DNA from: Scilla litardierei
Taxonomy: Eukaryota > Streptophyta > Magnoliopsida > Asparagales > Asparagaceae
Assembly (NCBI GenBank): GCA_030789695.1
Contig: JAULAV010008733.1
Span: forward strand, 19,072-83,071
DNA: 64,000 nt
Direction: 5' to 3'
Shown: positions 47,159 through 58,634 of the stretch, piece after piece
Numbering within the stretch: position 1 is the stretch's first letter
Layout of the letters: each line of letters opens with the position of its first letter
Notes under the pieces: model-generated
Databases searched by the model: none
Seen by the model: the letters and a program-made list of their open reading frames with translations, nothing else
Told to the model about the DNA's origin: nothing
Position numbers and translations under genes: made by a program

Positions 47159-48794
47159 TCACTCTATGATGCGGAGGGGGCCTTGGATGGTGTTGATCTT
47201 CTTCCCCTTGTCCGGCTGTGTGGAGGTCCCTTCTCCATGGGCCGGCTCGTCGGCCTGATTCCTGGCGTGCCCTCGGCTCATCAGCTTCTCAATGTCCTTC
47301 TTCAAATGCCAGCAATCTTCCGTGTCGTGACCATCGTCCTTATGGTACTTACAGTACTTCTCCCTGTTCTTCCCGCCTCTTTTAGCCTTCGGCGGGGGGC
47401 GATCAGCTCGCTCTTCCTTCTGTACTTGGGCGAGAATGGCGTCTGGGGTGGTGTCCCTCGCGCTTTCCCCCCCGTTGCCTGTTCCTTTGTCTCTTTTCGG
47501 TCCGGTATCCTTCGGGGCTTGCTCGTCCGCCGTCGCCACGCTTGGTCCCTCGAGCGGTTTTTCCTGCATCCTCGGCCAAGGCCTCCTCGGTCAGCATAAA
47601 GCGCTCGGCCCTTGCCATGATCCCGGGGAGGTCCTTTGGGGGGTCGTTGTGCAGGGACTTCTTGAGGCCCCTGTGGCGAAGCCCTTTCTTAAGAGCCGTC
47701 TGGACCACCAGGTCGGGTGGGTTGTTCACGTTTAGCCTTTCCGCATTGAAGCGGCGCATGAACTGTCGGAGTGGTTCGGCCGGGCCTTGTACTATGTTGA
47801 ACAGATGTTCAGCACCAGGTTTGATCAGCCTCCCCGCCATGAACTGTTTGCAGAACAACTGGGCGAGTTGTTCGAAGCTGTCGATGGAGCGGCCGGGCAG
47901 GCTGTGGTACCAGATCCTCACCGCTCCCCTGAGGGTAGAATAGAAGCCCCGGCAAAGCAGGTCATCGTCAGCTCCCTGGAAGGCCATGTCCCCCTCGTAG
48001 TCCATCACGTGGTGCGCCGGGTCTCCTATTCCATCGTACTTTCCCAGCATCGGGATCCGGAATCGGGAGGGGACCCGTGCGTCGGTTATTCTCCGTGACA
48101 AGGGGCATCGATCTTCGTGGATGCCTCCGGGGATGCGGTACTCACCTGCCTCTGGATCGACCGGGGGTGGGGGTACCACCGGCGCCAGCGGGGCTGGCTC
48201 CGCAGCCTTCGCCACGCTGGGGGCCGGGCTGTCCCGACGTTCCCGACTCCTCCTGCGGGAGCTCCTGCTCCGCCGCGATCGGTCTCTCGAGTGGTGTCGT
48301 TCGCTTCTCCTGCGGCGGGACGACCGCGATCGATGAGACGAGGCCGTCCTTGATTCGCCATCCGTCCCTTCGGTCTCTCTTCGGCTCCTTTCACGATTGG
48401 GTGAGGAGGCGCGTGACCTCGCCTGACGAGAGCCGGACAGCGTGAACCGACGCTCCATGTTCGGTTTCCGGGTCCCGTGGTCGTCGACCACGGCGGACCG
48501 CAAGTGTGGGGGACCCCCCGCCCATCGATGGCTGTCGTCCAACGTGCCTCCGTTAGGTGGCGCAGGGCCGACGAGCTGCTGCACTGTTGCGGCCAACGTC
48601 TGGAGGCTCGCATTGGTCTCCTGAGCTAGGGCGCGGAGCTGTCCCTGCGTGGCCAGTTCTGAGCCGCCGGCTTCTTCGGTGGAGAGGGTGGGGTGGTCGC
48701 TGACGGGTGTGTCCTCGGGATTGCCGTTTGTTGTGCCATTCCCCTCCTCTGGGATGGGGGGCATGCGCTTCCTCCCATTGCTGGCTCGTGCCAT
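47159..48794 (-). pseudogene. Element E gag (Tat-type), one frame change
   Basis: Gag forms particles and binds element RNA. I choose ATG 48794 (MARASNGRKRMPPIPEEGN); the open frame extends further up to 48839 but without ATG and into the primer site. The N-terminal half has an Arg/Ser-rich stretch (RSSRRRRSERHHSRDRSRRS, about 48260-48330). The retrotransposon gag domain follows (MDYEGDMAFQGADDDLLCRGF, WYHSLPGRSIDSFEQLAQLF, NVNNPPDLVVQTALKKGL). Near 47555-47565 a run of five A residues marks a one-base frame change to the 47159-47569 frame, which holds the Tat-type knuckle YCKYHKDDGHDTEDCWHLKKDI. Whether this is a mutation or a recoding site is unknown. Otherwise the gene is intact for 1.6 kb. 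Confidence 0.8.
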
Positions 48795-48830
48795 TGTTGG
48801 TGTGGTTTGCTTCTTCGTGGGACGGTTTCT

Positions 48831-48850
48831 CGTTCCCACAGACGGCGCCA
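48831..48850 (-). other. Element E primer-binding site
   Basis: The minus strand reads TGGCGCCGTCTGTGGGAACG two nt after the 5' LTR end. This is the undamaged form of the site seen in element B. Confidence 0.92.
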
Positions 48851-48852
48851 GA

Positions 48853-49814
48853 TGTTTCAGAGTGTTTTCTCACTACTAGGCGTTGACCGTGGAGAACCCG
48901 GTCAACGTGGTCAAGGGACCCGCTTTGGATCCCTCGGGGGCTTCGAATCGGTGCAGAAGGGGCGAGGGGAAGCCTCGGCCCTGGTTGAGACGCTCGGCCT
49001 CGGACAGACGCGCTCGGCCTCGGCTGGGAGGGGGACGAGGGGTAGCCTCAGTCGCCCGAGTAGATGCACGGCCGTCTGGTGGCGAGGGTGAGTCTCAGAC
49101 CCGATTAGGACGCTCGGCCTCGGTAGGGCGTGCTCGGCCAAGGAAGGCTGAGGGTGAGGGGAAGCCTCACCGTCCGGTTGATCGAGTGGTCGGAGAGGGG
49201 CGAGGGGTAGCCTCGGCCCGTTGGTCTGTTGTTCACCTGCGTAGACGAGAACGCTCGTCAGGGGGCCGGACCTTGGTTCCGGCCAAATCCCCTCCGATGC
49301 CTAAGTCAGATAGAGATCTGAGAAAGGAGGCCCGGTGGAGACGGTCCGACTCGTGAGGAGATCGTGACGGCGTCTCTCGGCGCGAGCGGGGGAGGAAGGA
49401 GATGAATTGGGGGAACGAGGTCGTTGATGGAGTACCTTAGGTTTTGTTACCTCAGATGCGGTCCCTTTCTTCGTCATCTTCCTGGCCCTTTTGTAGAGCC
49501 CCGGCGTGATCGCCTCTGACCCACGTCCCACGTCCGCCATTGATCGTGCCCCATCAGTCCCCCCTTGCCGCCACTCTCTCCGCCCTGCCAGCACCTCCCC
49601 ATTATCGCTCTTTAGTGGTCGCGCGTCCGGTGGAGTGGTTTTCGCAGGAGTGGGCGAGCGACCAACGGGTTATTGGGGCCGGGTCGGATCGGCGTTCGAG
49701 AAGGTCCCCTGTAGGGCCTTTGTCGAATGGGCTTTGAGGACGCAGATGGGCTTTTGACCAGCAGTCGGGCTCCTGGGCTCGTGCTTTACGGGTCTCGGCC
49801 AAATAGGCGTAACA
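48853..49814 (-). repeat. Element E 5' LTR
   Basis: 962 bp, nearly identical to 42319-43280. The high identity dates the insertion as recent (roughly 0.3 million years if 1.3e-8 substitutions per site per year is assumed). Confidence 0.95.
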
Positions 49815-51578
49815 CCTACTTTTGTATACACTTATTTTCAATTGAAGATGGCGATCTCCCAGTTCCAATGGAAATTTTTGTGGATTTTTCGAAGCTCAGT
49901 GCTATATTCTACATTTTATGGAAGATATGAATTTTTTATTATGTGGTATGATTTTTATATCCTACATTTTTCTTCTCTTATTTTTTTTAGTTGAATATTG
50001 CGATCTACTAGTTCTAGCAGACATTTCTACTGAATTTTGTTAGCTCTGGGGCTATTTTTCTTCATTTTATGGAAGATATGGATCATTTTATTAAATGATA
50101 TGGTTTTTTGGCCTAATGATGTCTTCTCTTATTTTTTTTCCCGTTGAAGATGGCGTTCGCACGATTCCAACAGAGATTTTTGCGGATTTTTAACCTAAAG
50201 GCTATTTCCACATTTTTTGGAAAATATGGATATTTTTATTAAATAATATGATTTTTGGCCTACTTTTATCTTCTCATATTTTTCAGACGAAGATGGCGAT
50301 CTCCTGGTTCCAACAGACATTTTTGCCGATTTTTCTGAGCTCCAGGCTATTTTCACATTTTCTGTAAGATATGTATCTTTAGATTAAATGATATGATTTT
50401 TATAGCCTAATTTTGCTTTCTCTTATTTTTCAGTTTAATATGGCAATCTCCTAATTCCGATGGACATTTTTACAGCTTTTTATGAGCTTGGGGCTATTTT
50501 CTACATTTTATTGAAGTTATGGCTCTTTTTGATTAAATGCAACGATTTTTGTAGCCTAATTTTGTCTTCTCTTATTTTTTATTTGAAGATGGTGATATCC
50601 CCCTTCCAATGGACATTTTTGCGGATATTTCTGAACTTGGGACTATTTTTCTGTATTTTGGTAAGTTATGGATTTTTTATTAAATGATATGATTTTTTGG
50701 CCTAATTTTGTTTTCTCTTTCTTTTTAGTTGAAGATGGCGATCTCCAATTTCCAATGGACATTTTTACGGATTTTCTAAGCTTCTATCTATTTTCTAAAT
50801 TTTCTGTAAGATATGAATCATTATATTAAGTGATATGATTTTTATATCCTAATTTTTTCTTCTCTTGTTTTTCAGTTGAAATTGCCGCTCTCCCGGTTCC
50901 AACGCCCATTTTTGCGGATTTGTCTAAAATCAGAACTATTTTCTACAGTTTATTGAAGATATGTATCTTTTTATATGATTGCTATGGACTAAGTTTGTCT
51001 TCTCTTATTTTTCAATTGAATATGGCGATCTTCCGATAACAACAGAAAATTTTGCAGAATTTTCTGAGCTCTAGGCTATTTTCTACATTTTCTGTAAGAT
51101 ATGGATCTTTATGTTAAATGATATGATTTTTATGGCCTAATTTTGTCTTCTCTTATTTTTCAGTTGAAGATGGCTATCTCCTGGTTTCAACGGAAATTTT
51201 GGCATATTTTTCGGAGCTCTGGTCTATTTTCTATATTTTCTGGAAGATAGATTTTTATATTAAATGATATGATTTTTATAGCCTAATTTTTGGCCTAATT
51301 TTGTCTTCTCATAATTTTAAGTTGAAGATGGCGATCTCCTGGTCCAACGGACATTTTTGTGGATTTGTATGAGCTCGGTGATATTTTCTATCTTTGATTA
51401 AAGATAGAAATCTTTTTATTAAATAATATGATTTTTATAGCCTACATTAGTCTTCTCTTATTTTTTTTCAGTTGAAGATGGAAATCTACCCATTCTAACA
51501 GGAATTTTTGCGGATTTTTCTTGGCTTGGGAATATTTTTGTAACTTTTCTGGAAGATTGGATATTTTAATTAAATGAT
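49815..51578 (+). repeat. Satellite S, block 2
   Basis: About 12 monomers of the same family and orientation as block 1, directly continuing it across element E. The block ends with atgat (51574-51578), the TSD of element F. Confidence 0.93.
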
Positions 51579-51752
51579 TGTTATGAGTGAAGGAGGCCTT
51601 TGGCCTTTCCACCACTTTATCCCTCCATTATTCCCTATTTAGTTAGCATAATATGGACCTTTGGAATTCATACCCTTTGGTATTCCATATGATTGAATAA
51701 ATAGAGGACTATGGCCTTGAGCCATGGTTACTCTTTCTTTTGAACTTTAGCA
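51579..51752 (+). repeat. Element F 5' LTR
   Basis: 174 bp, TGTTATGAGTGAAGG to ACTTTAGCA. It contains the TATA-like aataaatag at 51697-51705, about 30 bp before the catggccttgagccatgg dyad (51710-51727), itself a possible stem in the nascent transcript. Confidence 0.92.
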
Positions 51753-52090
51753 CGTTATCAGCACGTATTCGCTCTTAAAATTTTTTTGAATATTTTTCAT
51801 CTTCCCCACAAATTTCTCCCTCTTGCGAAGGAATCTTGTTGTTGTGGCCAAGCATTCGCGAGGATTAATTATCGACTCTTCGGTGCGGGAGCGAGGATTA
51901 TATTTTTGGATCTAGGATTTTCTTGGCTCTTCCCAATGATCTAGAGGTATATTTTATTATCCCGTAGATATAGAAATAAAATTGTTTTCCAAATTAAAAT
52001 GATTTTAGATGAATTTCCCTAAATTCATTTCCACTAATTTGGGTTTTTATAACAGATTTTTTAGAAAAAATAAATAATTTACACCAAAAT
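51753..52090 (+). other. Element F leader, proximal part
   Basis: It begins cgttatcagcacg directly after the LTR. This is not the usual TGGTATCAGAGC primer site, but ttatcagcacg is the best candidate. The rest is AT-rich without coding sequence. Confidence 0.5.
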
Positions 52091-52745
52091 CCCCCCAGAA
52101 GGGGGGACTTGTCCCTGTGTCAACCCCCCCCCCCCCCCCCCCCCCCCCCCCGTCGGGGGGCTCGGTCACCCCCACCGCCCCCTGTCGGGGGCTCTCCGGC
52201 GATGCCCCCCTCGCAAGGGGGCTCCTCCTACGTACCCCCCCGCTTCGCGGGGGGGGGGGGGGTTCTCCGGCGACGCCCGCCCGTCGGGGGGGGTCCTCTG
52301 GCGACGCCCCCCGTCGGGGGGCTCCTCCTACGCACCCCCTGCTTCGGGGGGGGGGGTTCTCCGGCGACGTACCCCCCGTCGGGGGCTCCTCCTACGCACC
52401 TCCCCCTCGCTTCGGGGTGGTAGGGTTCTCCGATACGCCCCTCGTAGGGGGCTCCTCCTGCGCACCTCCCCCCCCGCTTCGCAGGGGGGTTCTCCAGAGA
52501 CGCCCCACTGTCGGGGGGGCTCTCTGGCGATGCCCCTTGTCAGGGGGCTCCTCCTGTGCACCCCTCCTGCTTTGGGGGGCTCTCCGAGGCTACCCCCATC
52601 GGGGGGCTCCTCTCTCTGCAGCGACCCCCCTATGTCGGGGGGTTTCTCCTTCCCGACGCAGGCGTCGCCACCCTGTCGGGGGCTCATTTCCTGTGCCACC
52701 CCCCCCCCCCCCCTGTCGGGGGGGGCTCCTTGCTCCGCCCCGGGG
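52091..52745 (+). repeat. Array of ~20 C-tract/G-tract hairpins in element F leader
   Basis: Each module is a C-run, a short loop (gtc, tgtc, gcttcg or similar) and a G-run, for example ccccccgtcgggggg. Modules are joined by ~13-nt spacers that alternate between ctcctcctacgca and ttctccggcgacg types. I count about 20 hairpins in 655 bp, plus one run of 28 C (52124-52151). Long frames are open in two registers only because A/T-rich stop codons are absent. RNA from this leader would fold into a string of very stable stems; G-quadruplexes are also possible. Exact lengths of the C and G runs may be affected by sequencing error. Confidence 0.9.
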
Positions 52746-53876
52746 TAGATACCTAAAGGATTAATTTCTGCGAAGTAGGTCTCCTTGAAGCCGGCGAAAT
52801 TGGCAGACTGAAATTGGGGATTTGGGAAGATGACGTTTTTTGAGGATTAGTGGAGATGAAATTGTTTTCAATTTCATTGTTTTGGGGATGTATCTATTGG
52901 AGATTGGGTAATATTATTTTCAACACTAAACATATGGGTCATTAGCCCATTAATCCATTTATTATAAGTAATAATATAGATTCTAATTGGCTGTTGAGCC
53001 TGAAGCCCGCATAAACCAATGTCATATTTTTAATTGGTTGTTGGGCCTAAAGCCCGCAACAAGCCTAAGGGCTTTTTATTGAAATATTTGGGTTATGTTA
53101 TTTTTCTGATTAAAATATAAATTTAAACTCAAAATTTCTATTAAATCCATAAAAATATCAGAAAATACCGGGTTATTACTGGAAATTTTGAAAAATCTAG
53201 ATAATTTGATGTGTTGCATTAATATTCATTTTGGGATGTTATTTGTTTTTTGGTCCATATTATATCAATAACATCACTAACTGCATAATTTGGATTAATT
53301 AGATTTTATTATTTAATAGTTATAGAAGGTCTTGAAATCGCTCTATCGTTAGTTATCTAACCTAACAATGCATGAAATGCCTCTACGTGGCCCAAGTAAT
53401 TATTAAAATTTTTATATTTCTCCGATATATTGAGTGCGATGTTGATTAAATTAAATTTGATAAGCATGTGATGTTGCGTAATTATTTATGCATGTAGCAT
53501 ATATATAACTGCGTGGATGTTGTAAATAATTTAGTCTTGTGGTTTGGGATCGGCCATTTTGAGATACACCTTTTTATATTCCTCGCTTTTCTTTTCTGTT
53601 TTGAGAGGAATTGTAGTGAGGTTATAATGTAAAATGCCAAAAGATTGGAGCTCAGCCAAATTGAAGACAGAGATGAAATTCGCTTAATTCTTAGACCCAA
53701 AATGGGTTTCCAAATTATATTTTTCATTTCTTTTGTTTTTTATGGACTGTATTCGGACATTTTTGGACATTTTGTTTCTAAGGGTATCTGGCCGATCCCC
53801 ACATGACTGTTTATTTACTTTGCGTGACTTTATTTTTCACAAATATTAATTCATGCGTATTTATTTGCATAGATAA
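52746..53876 (+). other. Element F leader, distal part
   Basis: 1.1 kb of AT-rich sequence before gag with no gene. A short direct repeat, gttg(a/g)gcct(g/a)aagcccgca, occurs near 52993 and 53040. Confidence 0.55.
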
Positions 53877-54870
53877 ATGGTAAAATTGGCTAGCGTCGAT
53901 TTCGAGGGCCTTGACACAACAGGAAATAACTACCTGAGCTGGCGAGTGGACCTGAAGTTCCACTTGCGTTCAATGGCACTCCTTCACTCAATTCTAGCCC
54001 CTGCAGTGGCCGAGACAACTGCTAGTAAGGCCCCTGCAACGGCCCAAACAGCTGGCAGTTCTACTACCATTGTCTCCGACATGGATAAGGCCATTATCTA
54101 TATCAGGAGACACATAGATCGGACCTTAAAGTCCGAATACTTAACGGTAGAAGACCCTCTTGAGTTGTGGACAGCGCTGGAGACACGTTATTGGCATCAA
54201 ATTCAAGCCATATTACCACCTGCCAGTTATGAGTGGGAAAATCTCCGTCTTTAGGACTATAAGTCTGTTGCTATGTACAACTCAGCACTTCATAATATCA
54301 CCTTACGCCTGAAGTTGTGTGGTGAAGAAGTCTCGGAACATTGCATGTTGGAAAAGACATTTATCTCGTTCTACGAGAAAGATGCAATCCTCATGCAATA
54401 GTACTGTAAATGCAACTTCACGAAGTTCTTTGATTTGCTCTCTTGCTTTTCAGGGCAGAGCAGAATAGAGACTTACTACTAGCCACTCATAATCTGCGCC
54501 CTTCTGGTACTGCCCCTCTCCCTGAAGCCTACCATGTTTCTCTCCAGAAGTGGAAAAACAAGAAGAATGCTAGAAATAACAAATGGAAAGCTGTAATAAA
54601 GCCAGCTAGAGCACCACCCCAGAACAACAATAACAAGAGGAAAAAAACTTCACATGTACAGTGCCAATTCCAAAGAAGAACTGGGAGGACAAATGACATA
54701 GATGTGGCATGACTGGACATTGGTCCAGAAACTGTCGCACTCCTCGCCACCACTAGGACCTGTATCAGGCGAGCCTGAAGCTTCCCCTGAAACAAACCTG
54801 GCGGATGTTCAAGCTCTAACCAAGTTCACTGCACAAGACTTCAAGAATGATGATCTGCTCAATTGAGCAT
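53877..54870 (+). pseudogene. Element F gag
   Basis: ATG 53877 opens 125 codons (LDTTGNNYLSWRVDLKFHL, TLKSEYLTVEDPLELWTALE), the UBN2-type copia gag start, ended by TAG at 54252-54254. Gag continues out of frame (YNSALHNITLRLKLCGEEV; LLATHNLRPSGTAPLPEAY). Near 54694 the zinc knuckle reads HRCGMTGHWSRNC, with TGA where the first Cys (TGC) is expected. The gene is broken at three places at least. An active copy would make the particle shell and bind RNA. Confidence 0.82.
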
Positions 54871-54992
54871 TATCTTCTGTTTTTCTATGCATTTAAAATA
54901 AATATAGCTTCATCTGTAGTTTGCTTTGAATGAACTTTAATTTGAATTTCAATTTTCATTACTCAAATAAATTTTCACTTTGCTTAATATAG

Positions 54993-55287
54993 ATGAAGTG
55001 TGAGTGCCTAGTGGACAGTGCTTCGACGTACACCATCCTTTGTGATCCATGCAATTTTTATAGATTAAACAAATATGACGGTCCTGTTATCACAATTTCA
55101 GGAATGTCCATAATCGAAGGATCTGGTGAAGCAATCATATTGCTCCCAAATAACACAAGACTCAAAATACAAAATGCACTTTTCTCTCTAAAATCCAATA
55201 GGAATCTCATAAGTTTCAAGGATATTCGTTTTAACGGGTATCACTTAGAAATTAGAGAGAAGAAAACATTGAATATATGTATGTGAC
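54993..55287 (+). pseudogene. Element F protease region
   Basis: MKCECLVDSASTYTILCD holds the Asp-Ser-Ala active-site motif (residues 8-10) of copia protease. RNLISFKDIRFNGYHLEI near the end is the usual lead into the integrase zinc domain. The 98-codon frame is open but separated from gag by stops. Confidence 0.8.
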
Positions 55288-55381
55288 TCGTCAAAAAGAT
55301 GGCTAGAAGGCCATCTACGAACGATTTAAGGCACTCCCGACGGGTCTCTACCACACATATATTCACCCAATAGAAGCCAAT

Positions 55382-57119
55382 ATGACTGAGCACCAGAAGT
55401 GCCTTTCATTGCCCGAATTTCAATTCTGGCACAATAGACTTGGTCACCATAGATCAGCTATGTTGCGCTGCATCATCACTGAATCCCGTGGATATAATTT
55501 AAAGAAACAGAGGATTCTTCAAAAGGGTGAGTTTCCTTGTCCCCCTTGTTTTAAGGGAAAACTAATAACTAGATCATCCCTCCTAAAAGTGGGATTAGAG
55601 TCTCCTGGCTTCCTAGAGAGAATTCATCGCGACATTTACGGGCATATTCACCCGCAAGTGGCCCATTTTGGTATTCATGGTACTGATTGATGCATCTACA
55701 AAATGGTCTTATGTGTGCCTATTGTCCACCTGTAACCTAGCCTTCCCAAAGCTATTGGCACAAATAATTAGGTTGCGGGCTCATTTTCCCGATAACCATA
55801 TCAAGAAATTACATCTCGACAATGCGGGCGAATTCACTTCTCAACTCTTTGAAGACTATTATCGGGTAACGGGTATCAAAGTTGAACATCATGTAGCACA
55901 TGTTCACACCCAGAATGGATTAGCAGAGTCTCTTATAAAGAGACTCCAATGGATTGCACATCCATTGCTCATGCAATCCCAGTTGCATGTGGATGCTTGG
56001 GGCCATGCTATACTGCATGTCACATCGCTTATCAGGATAAGGCCCTCTGGTGGCCATATATTATCTCTGATGCAACTAGCATATGGTGCACCACCAGATA
56101 TCTCTCATTTGAGAGTATTTGGTTGTGCGGTATATGGCCCAATAGCACCACCTCAGAGAACCAAAATGGGTCCTCGGCGTCGTCTAGGTATCTATATTGG
56201 GTTTAATTCGCCCTTTATTATTAGATACCTGGAACCTCTCACGGAGGACGCATTTAAGGCACGTTTTGATGACTGTGAAGTCGATGAGAAAACTTTTCCA
56301 AAACTAGGCACGCAGTCTAAGAAGCCTGACGCTTTTGAGACCATTTCTTGGGATAACAAGTCTTTGTCTCTATATGATCCACATACTAATCTGTGTGAAA
56401 ATGAGATCCTGAAGATCCTTCACATTCAGAACACAGTACATTTACTACCAGATAAATTTACAGACAATCGGAAGATTGTTCGTTCACACATCCCTGCTGC
56501 CAACACGCCAGCTAGGATTAACATCCTCAAAGATGGATGCAATCCACCGACAGCAGAATTGGCTGTACCTCAATTGAAAAGAGGACGACCGATAGGTTCA
56601 AAAGATAAAGTTTCTCGAAAGAGGAAGATTTCTGGAGATATTATGATGATCCCTCTACAGGATGCTGAGCTCAGATCAGCAACCTTTCCCCTCCTTATTT
56701 CCCCTGTAGAGGAACCGATAGGAGAAATATCATTAAATTACGTACGTACTAGAGGGGTACTGGATAGATATAGCACAGTCGTCGACGATTATTTTACGTT
56801 CGCTATTTTCGTTCACGTCACTGAATACGACGACGACATCGAACCACGATCTCTAGCGGAATATAAACGCAGAGTAGATTGGCCAACGTGGGACGAGTCA
56901 ATAAGAGTAGAGCTGGACTCACTCTTGAAATGTAAAGTCTTTGGACCAGTAGTCCAAACACTTGTAGGTGTTAAACCTGTGGGATATAAGTGGGTCTTCA
57001 TTAGAAAAAGAAATGAAGACAATATGATCGTATCTACAAGGCATGCCTTGTATTGCAGGGATTTTCCCAAAGGCCGGGATTGTATTATGAAGATACATAT
57101 TCCCTGGTCATGGATGTGA
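55382..57119 (+). pseudogene. Element F integrase and start of RT
   Basis: The GAG-pre-integrase/HHCC domain lies at 55382-55580 (FWHNRLGHH, CPPCFKGK). The core begins LERIHRDIYGH (first Asp, about 55645). A frame change near 55670 leads to an open frame of 483 codons (55668-57119) containing LHLDNAGEFTSQ (second Asp, about 55820) and QNGLAESLIKRLQ (Glu, about 55925), so the DDE triad is preserved. The copia C-terminal motif RVFGCAVYGP and a basic stretch (LKRGRPIGSKDKVSRKRK) follow. The frame enters RT (VGVKPVGYKWVFIRKRNED) and then loses register. Confidence 0.85.
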
Positions 57120-57600
57120 TCACTTTCCGATTCTTGCTTAGCATATCATCTCTGGAAAGCTTAGAAATGCAGCTCATGGACGTTGTGACTGTATATCTAT
57201 ATGGCGAAATAAATAAAGAAATCTATATGTGACTTCCAGATGGGTTTAATTTACCCCCAGAGATGAAAGAGAGACCTCGGGACGTATTCTTTGTAAGGCT
57301 TCAAAGATCATTATACGGTCTTAAGCAATTAGGAAAAATGTGGTATAATAGACCAAGTGTTTTCCTTGCACAGCAAGGATTCATAAACAATGAAGTCTGC
57401 CCGTGTATCTTTATCAAAAGAATGAGAACATGATTTGTCATCGTCGCAGTATATGCGGACGACTTAAATCTTATAGGATCTCCTGCAGTGATTAATGAGA
57501 TATCTGAAAGCCTAAAGCATACCTTCGAAATGAAAGACCTAGGCAAAACGAGGTACTGTCTTGGCTTACAGATTGAACACCTATGAGGTGGAATCTTGTT
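57120..57600 (+). pseudogene. Element F reverse transcriptase core, broken
   Basis: Motifs visible across frames: VTVYLYGEINKEIYM (about 57187), LQRSLYGLKQLGKMWYNR (about 57300), CPCIFIKR, and the catalytic box VYADDLNLIGS with YADD at 57452-57463 (copia normally YVDD), then FEMKDLGKTRYCLGLQIEHL (about 57527). Stops at 57230 and 57434 and others interrupt it. Confidence 0.85.
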
Positions 57601-58450
57601 ACACCAATCAAACTATACAAGGAAACTTCTAAGCAAGTTTGGAATGGAACAGTGTCATCTTTTAAGTACTCCTATGGTCGTGAGATCACTGGATGTTCAT
57701 AAGAACCCCTTCCGACCGCTGGAAGAGGTGGAGGAGTTACGGGGTCATGAAGTACCCCTACATCAGTGTCATTGGAGCACTTCTATATCTGGCAAACTAC
57801 ATGCGTTCCGATATAGCGTTCGCAGTTAATCTTCTTGCCAGTCACAGTGCTGCACCGACAGAGTGCCACTGGAACAGAGTCAAGCATCTTCTACGCTACC
57901 TCCAGGGTTCTATAGATCTGGGACTATACTACCAGAGAGGTGCCTCCTCCCAGTTACTTGGTTATGCTGATGCAGTTTACCTATCGGATCCCCATACAGC
58001 AAAATAACAGACTGGTTTTGTGTTTACATACAGAGGAACTGCTATCTCATGGTGATCGGTAAAGCAAAACACAACAGCAACATCATCCAATCACTCTGAA
58101 CTCATTGCGATCCACGAAGCAAGCAAAGAGTGTTTTTGGCTTCGCTCCGTCATCCAACACATCCTTGATACCACTGGCCTGAATGCTAGTGATGTTGAAC
58201 CCACTGTCTTGTTTGAAGACAACACTGAATGCATTACACAACTCAAAAAGGGATACATCAAAGGAGACAGAACGAAACACATATCTCCCAAATTCTTCTG
58301 GACGTACGATCTACAAAAGAAGGAGGAGGTCAAAGTTTCCAGTCCTGCAACAACTTAGCTGATTTATTTACTAAGTCTTTACCAAGATGTATTTTAGTAA
58401 AACTTGTAAAAGGAATCGGTTTGAGACAGCTGAAAGACCTACAAGCCTGA
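57601..58450 (+). pseudogene. Element F RNase H, frameshifted
   Basis: The order of blocks follows copia RNase H: HQSNYTRKLLSKFGM, STPMVVRSLDVHKNPF, ISVIGALLYLANYMRSDIAFAVN (given as a family landmark around 57760), LLRYLQGSIDLGLYYQ, LLGYADAVYLSDPH (first Asp, about 57965), TASSNHSELIAIHEASKEC across a frame change (about 58080), EDNTECI, and NLADLFTKSLPRCILVKLV to the end at 58450. Frame changes near 57720, 58006 and 58320 inactivate it. Confidence 0.82.
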
Positions 58451-58634
58451 AGCTTGTACGGATCAGGGGGAGTAACCTGTGGGTTGCACTCTTTTTCCTG
58501 AAGCTGTTGGTTTTTCTACTGGGGTTTCCACGGCTAAGGTTTTAACGAAGCAAACACGATTACTCTTGATCCAGAAGTATCCACCCTCTTAGCTTTATAC
58601 GCTAAGACCAAAGTAATGGATGGATAAGGGGAAG
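58451..58634 (+). other. Element F 3' untranslated region and polypurine tract
   Basis: gatcagggggag at about 58461 and ggataaggggaag at 58622-58634 are both purine-rich. The second abuts the 3' LTR and is the likely plus-strand primer. Confidence 0.75.

Larger units (their letters stand above)
42319..49814 (-). mobile_element. Element E: young pol-less Tat-type LTR retrotransposon
   Basis: This 7496-bp element has perfect TSDs cctac (42314-42318 and 49815-49819) in satellite S. Both LTRs are 962 bp and differ at only 7 positions by my count (99.3%). The primer site and polypurine tract give minus orientation. From its 5' end: gag, 90-bp tandem array, an antisense spliced gene (plus strand here), polypurine tract, 3' LTR. 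No PR, RT, RNase H or integrase remains. The layout matches element B minus pol. It must have moved recently using enzymes from a full-length Tat relative. Confidence 0.93.

Noticed and set aside
48086..48613. Long frames on the strand opposite or shifted relative to the gag of element E
   Set aside because: They are shadows of the GC-rich gag frame, with no family similarity of their own.
47403..48839. Start of the gag of element E at 48839
   Set aside because: The codon there is GTG inside the primer-binding site; the first in-frame ATG is 48794.
52109..52764. Two long overlapping open frames (Pro/Gly/Arg-rich) across the hairpin array
   Set aside because: They are open in more than one register simply because the array has few A/T bases; there is no codon or protein family signal.
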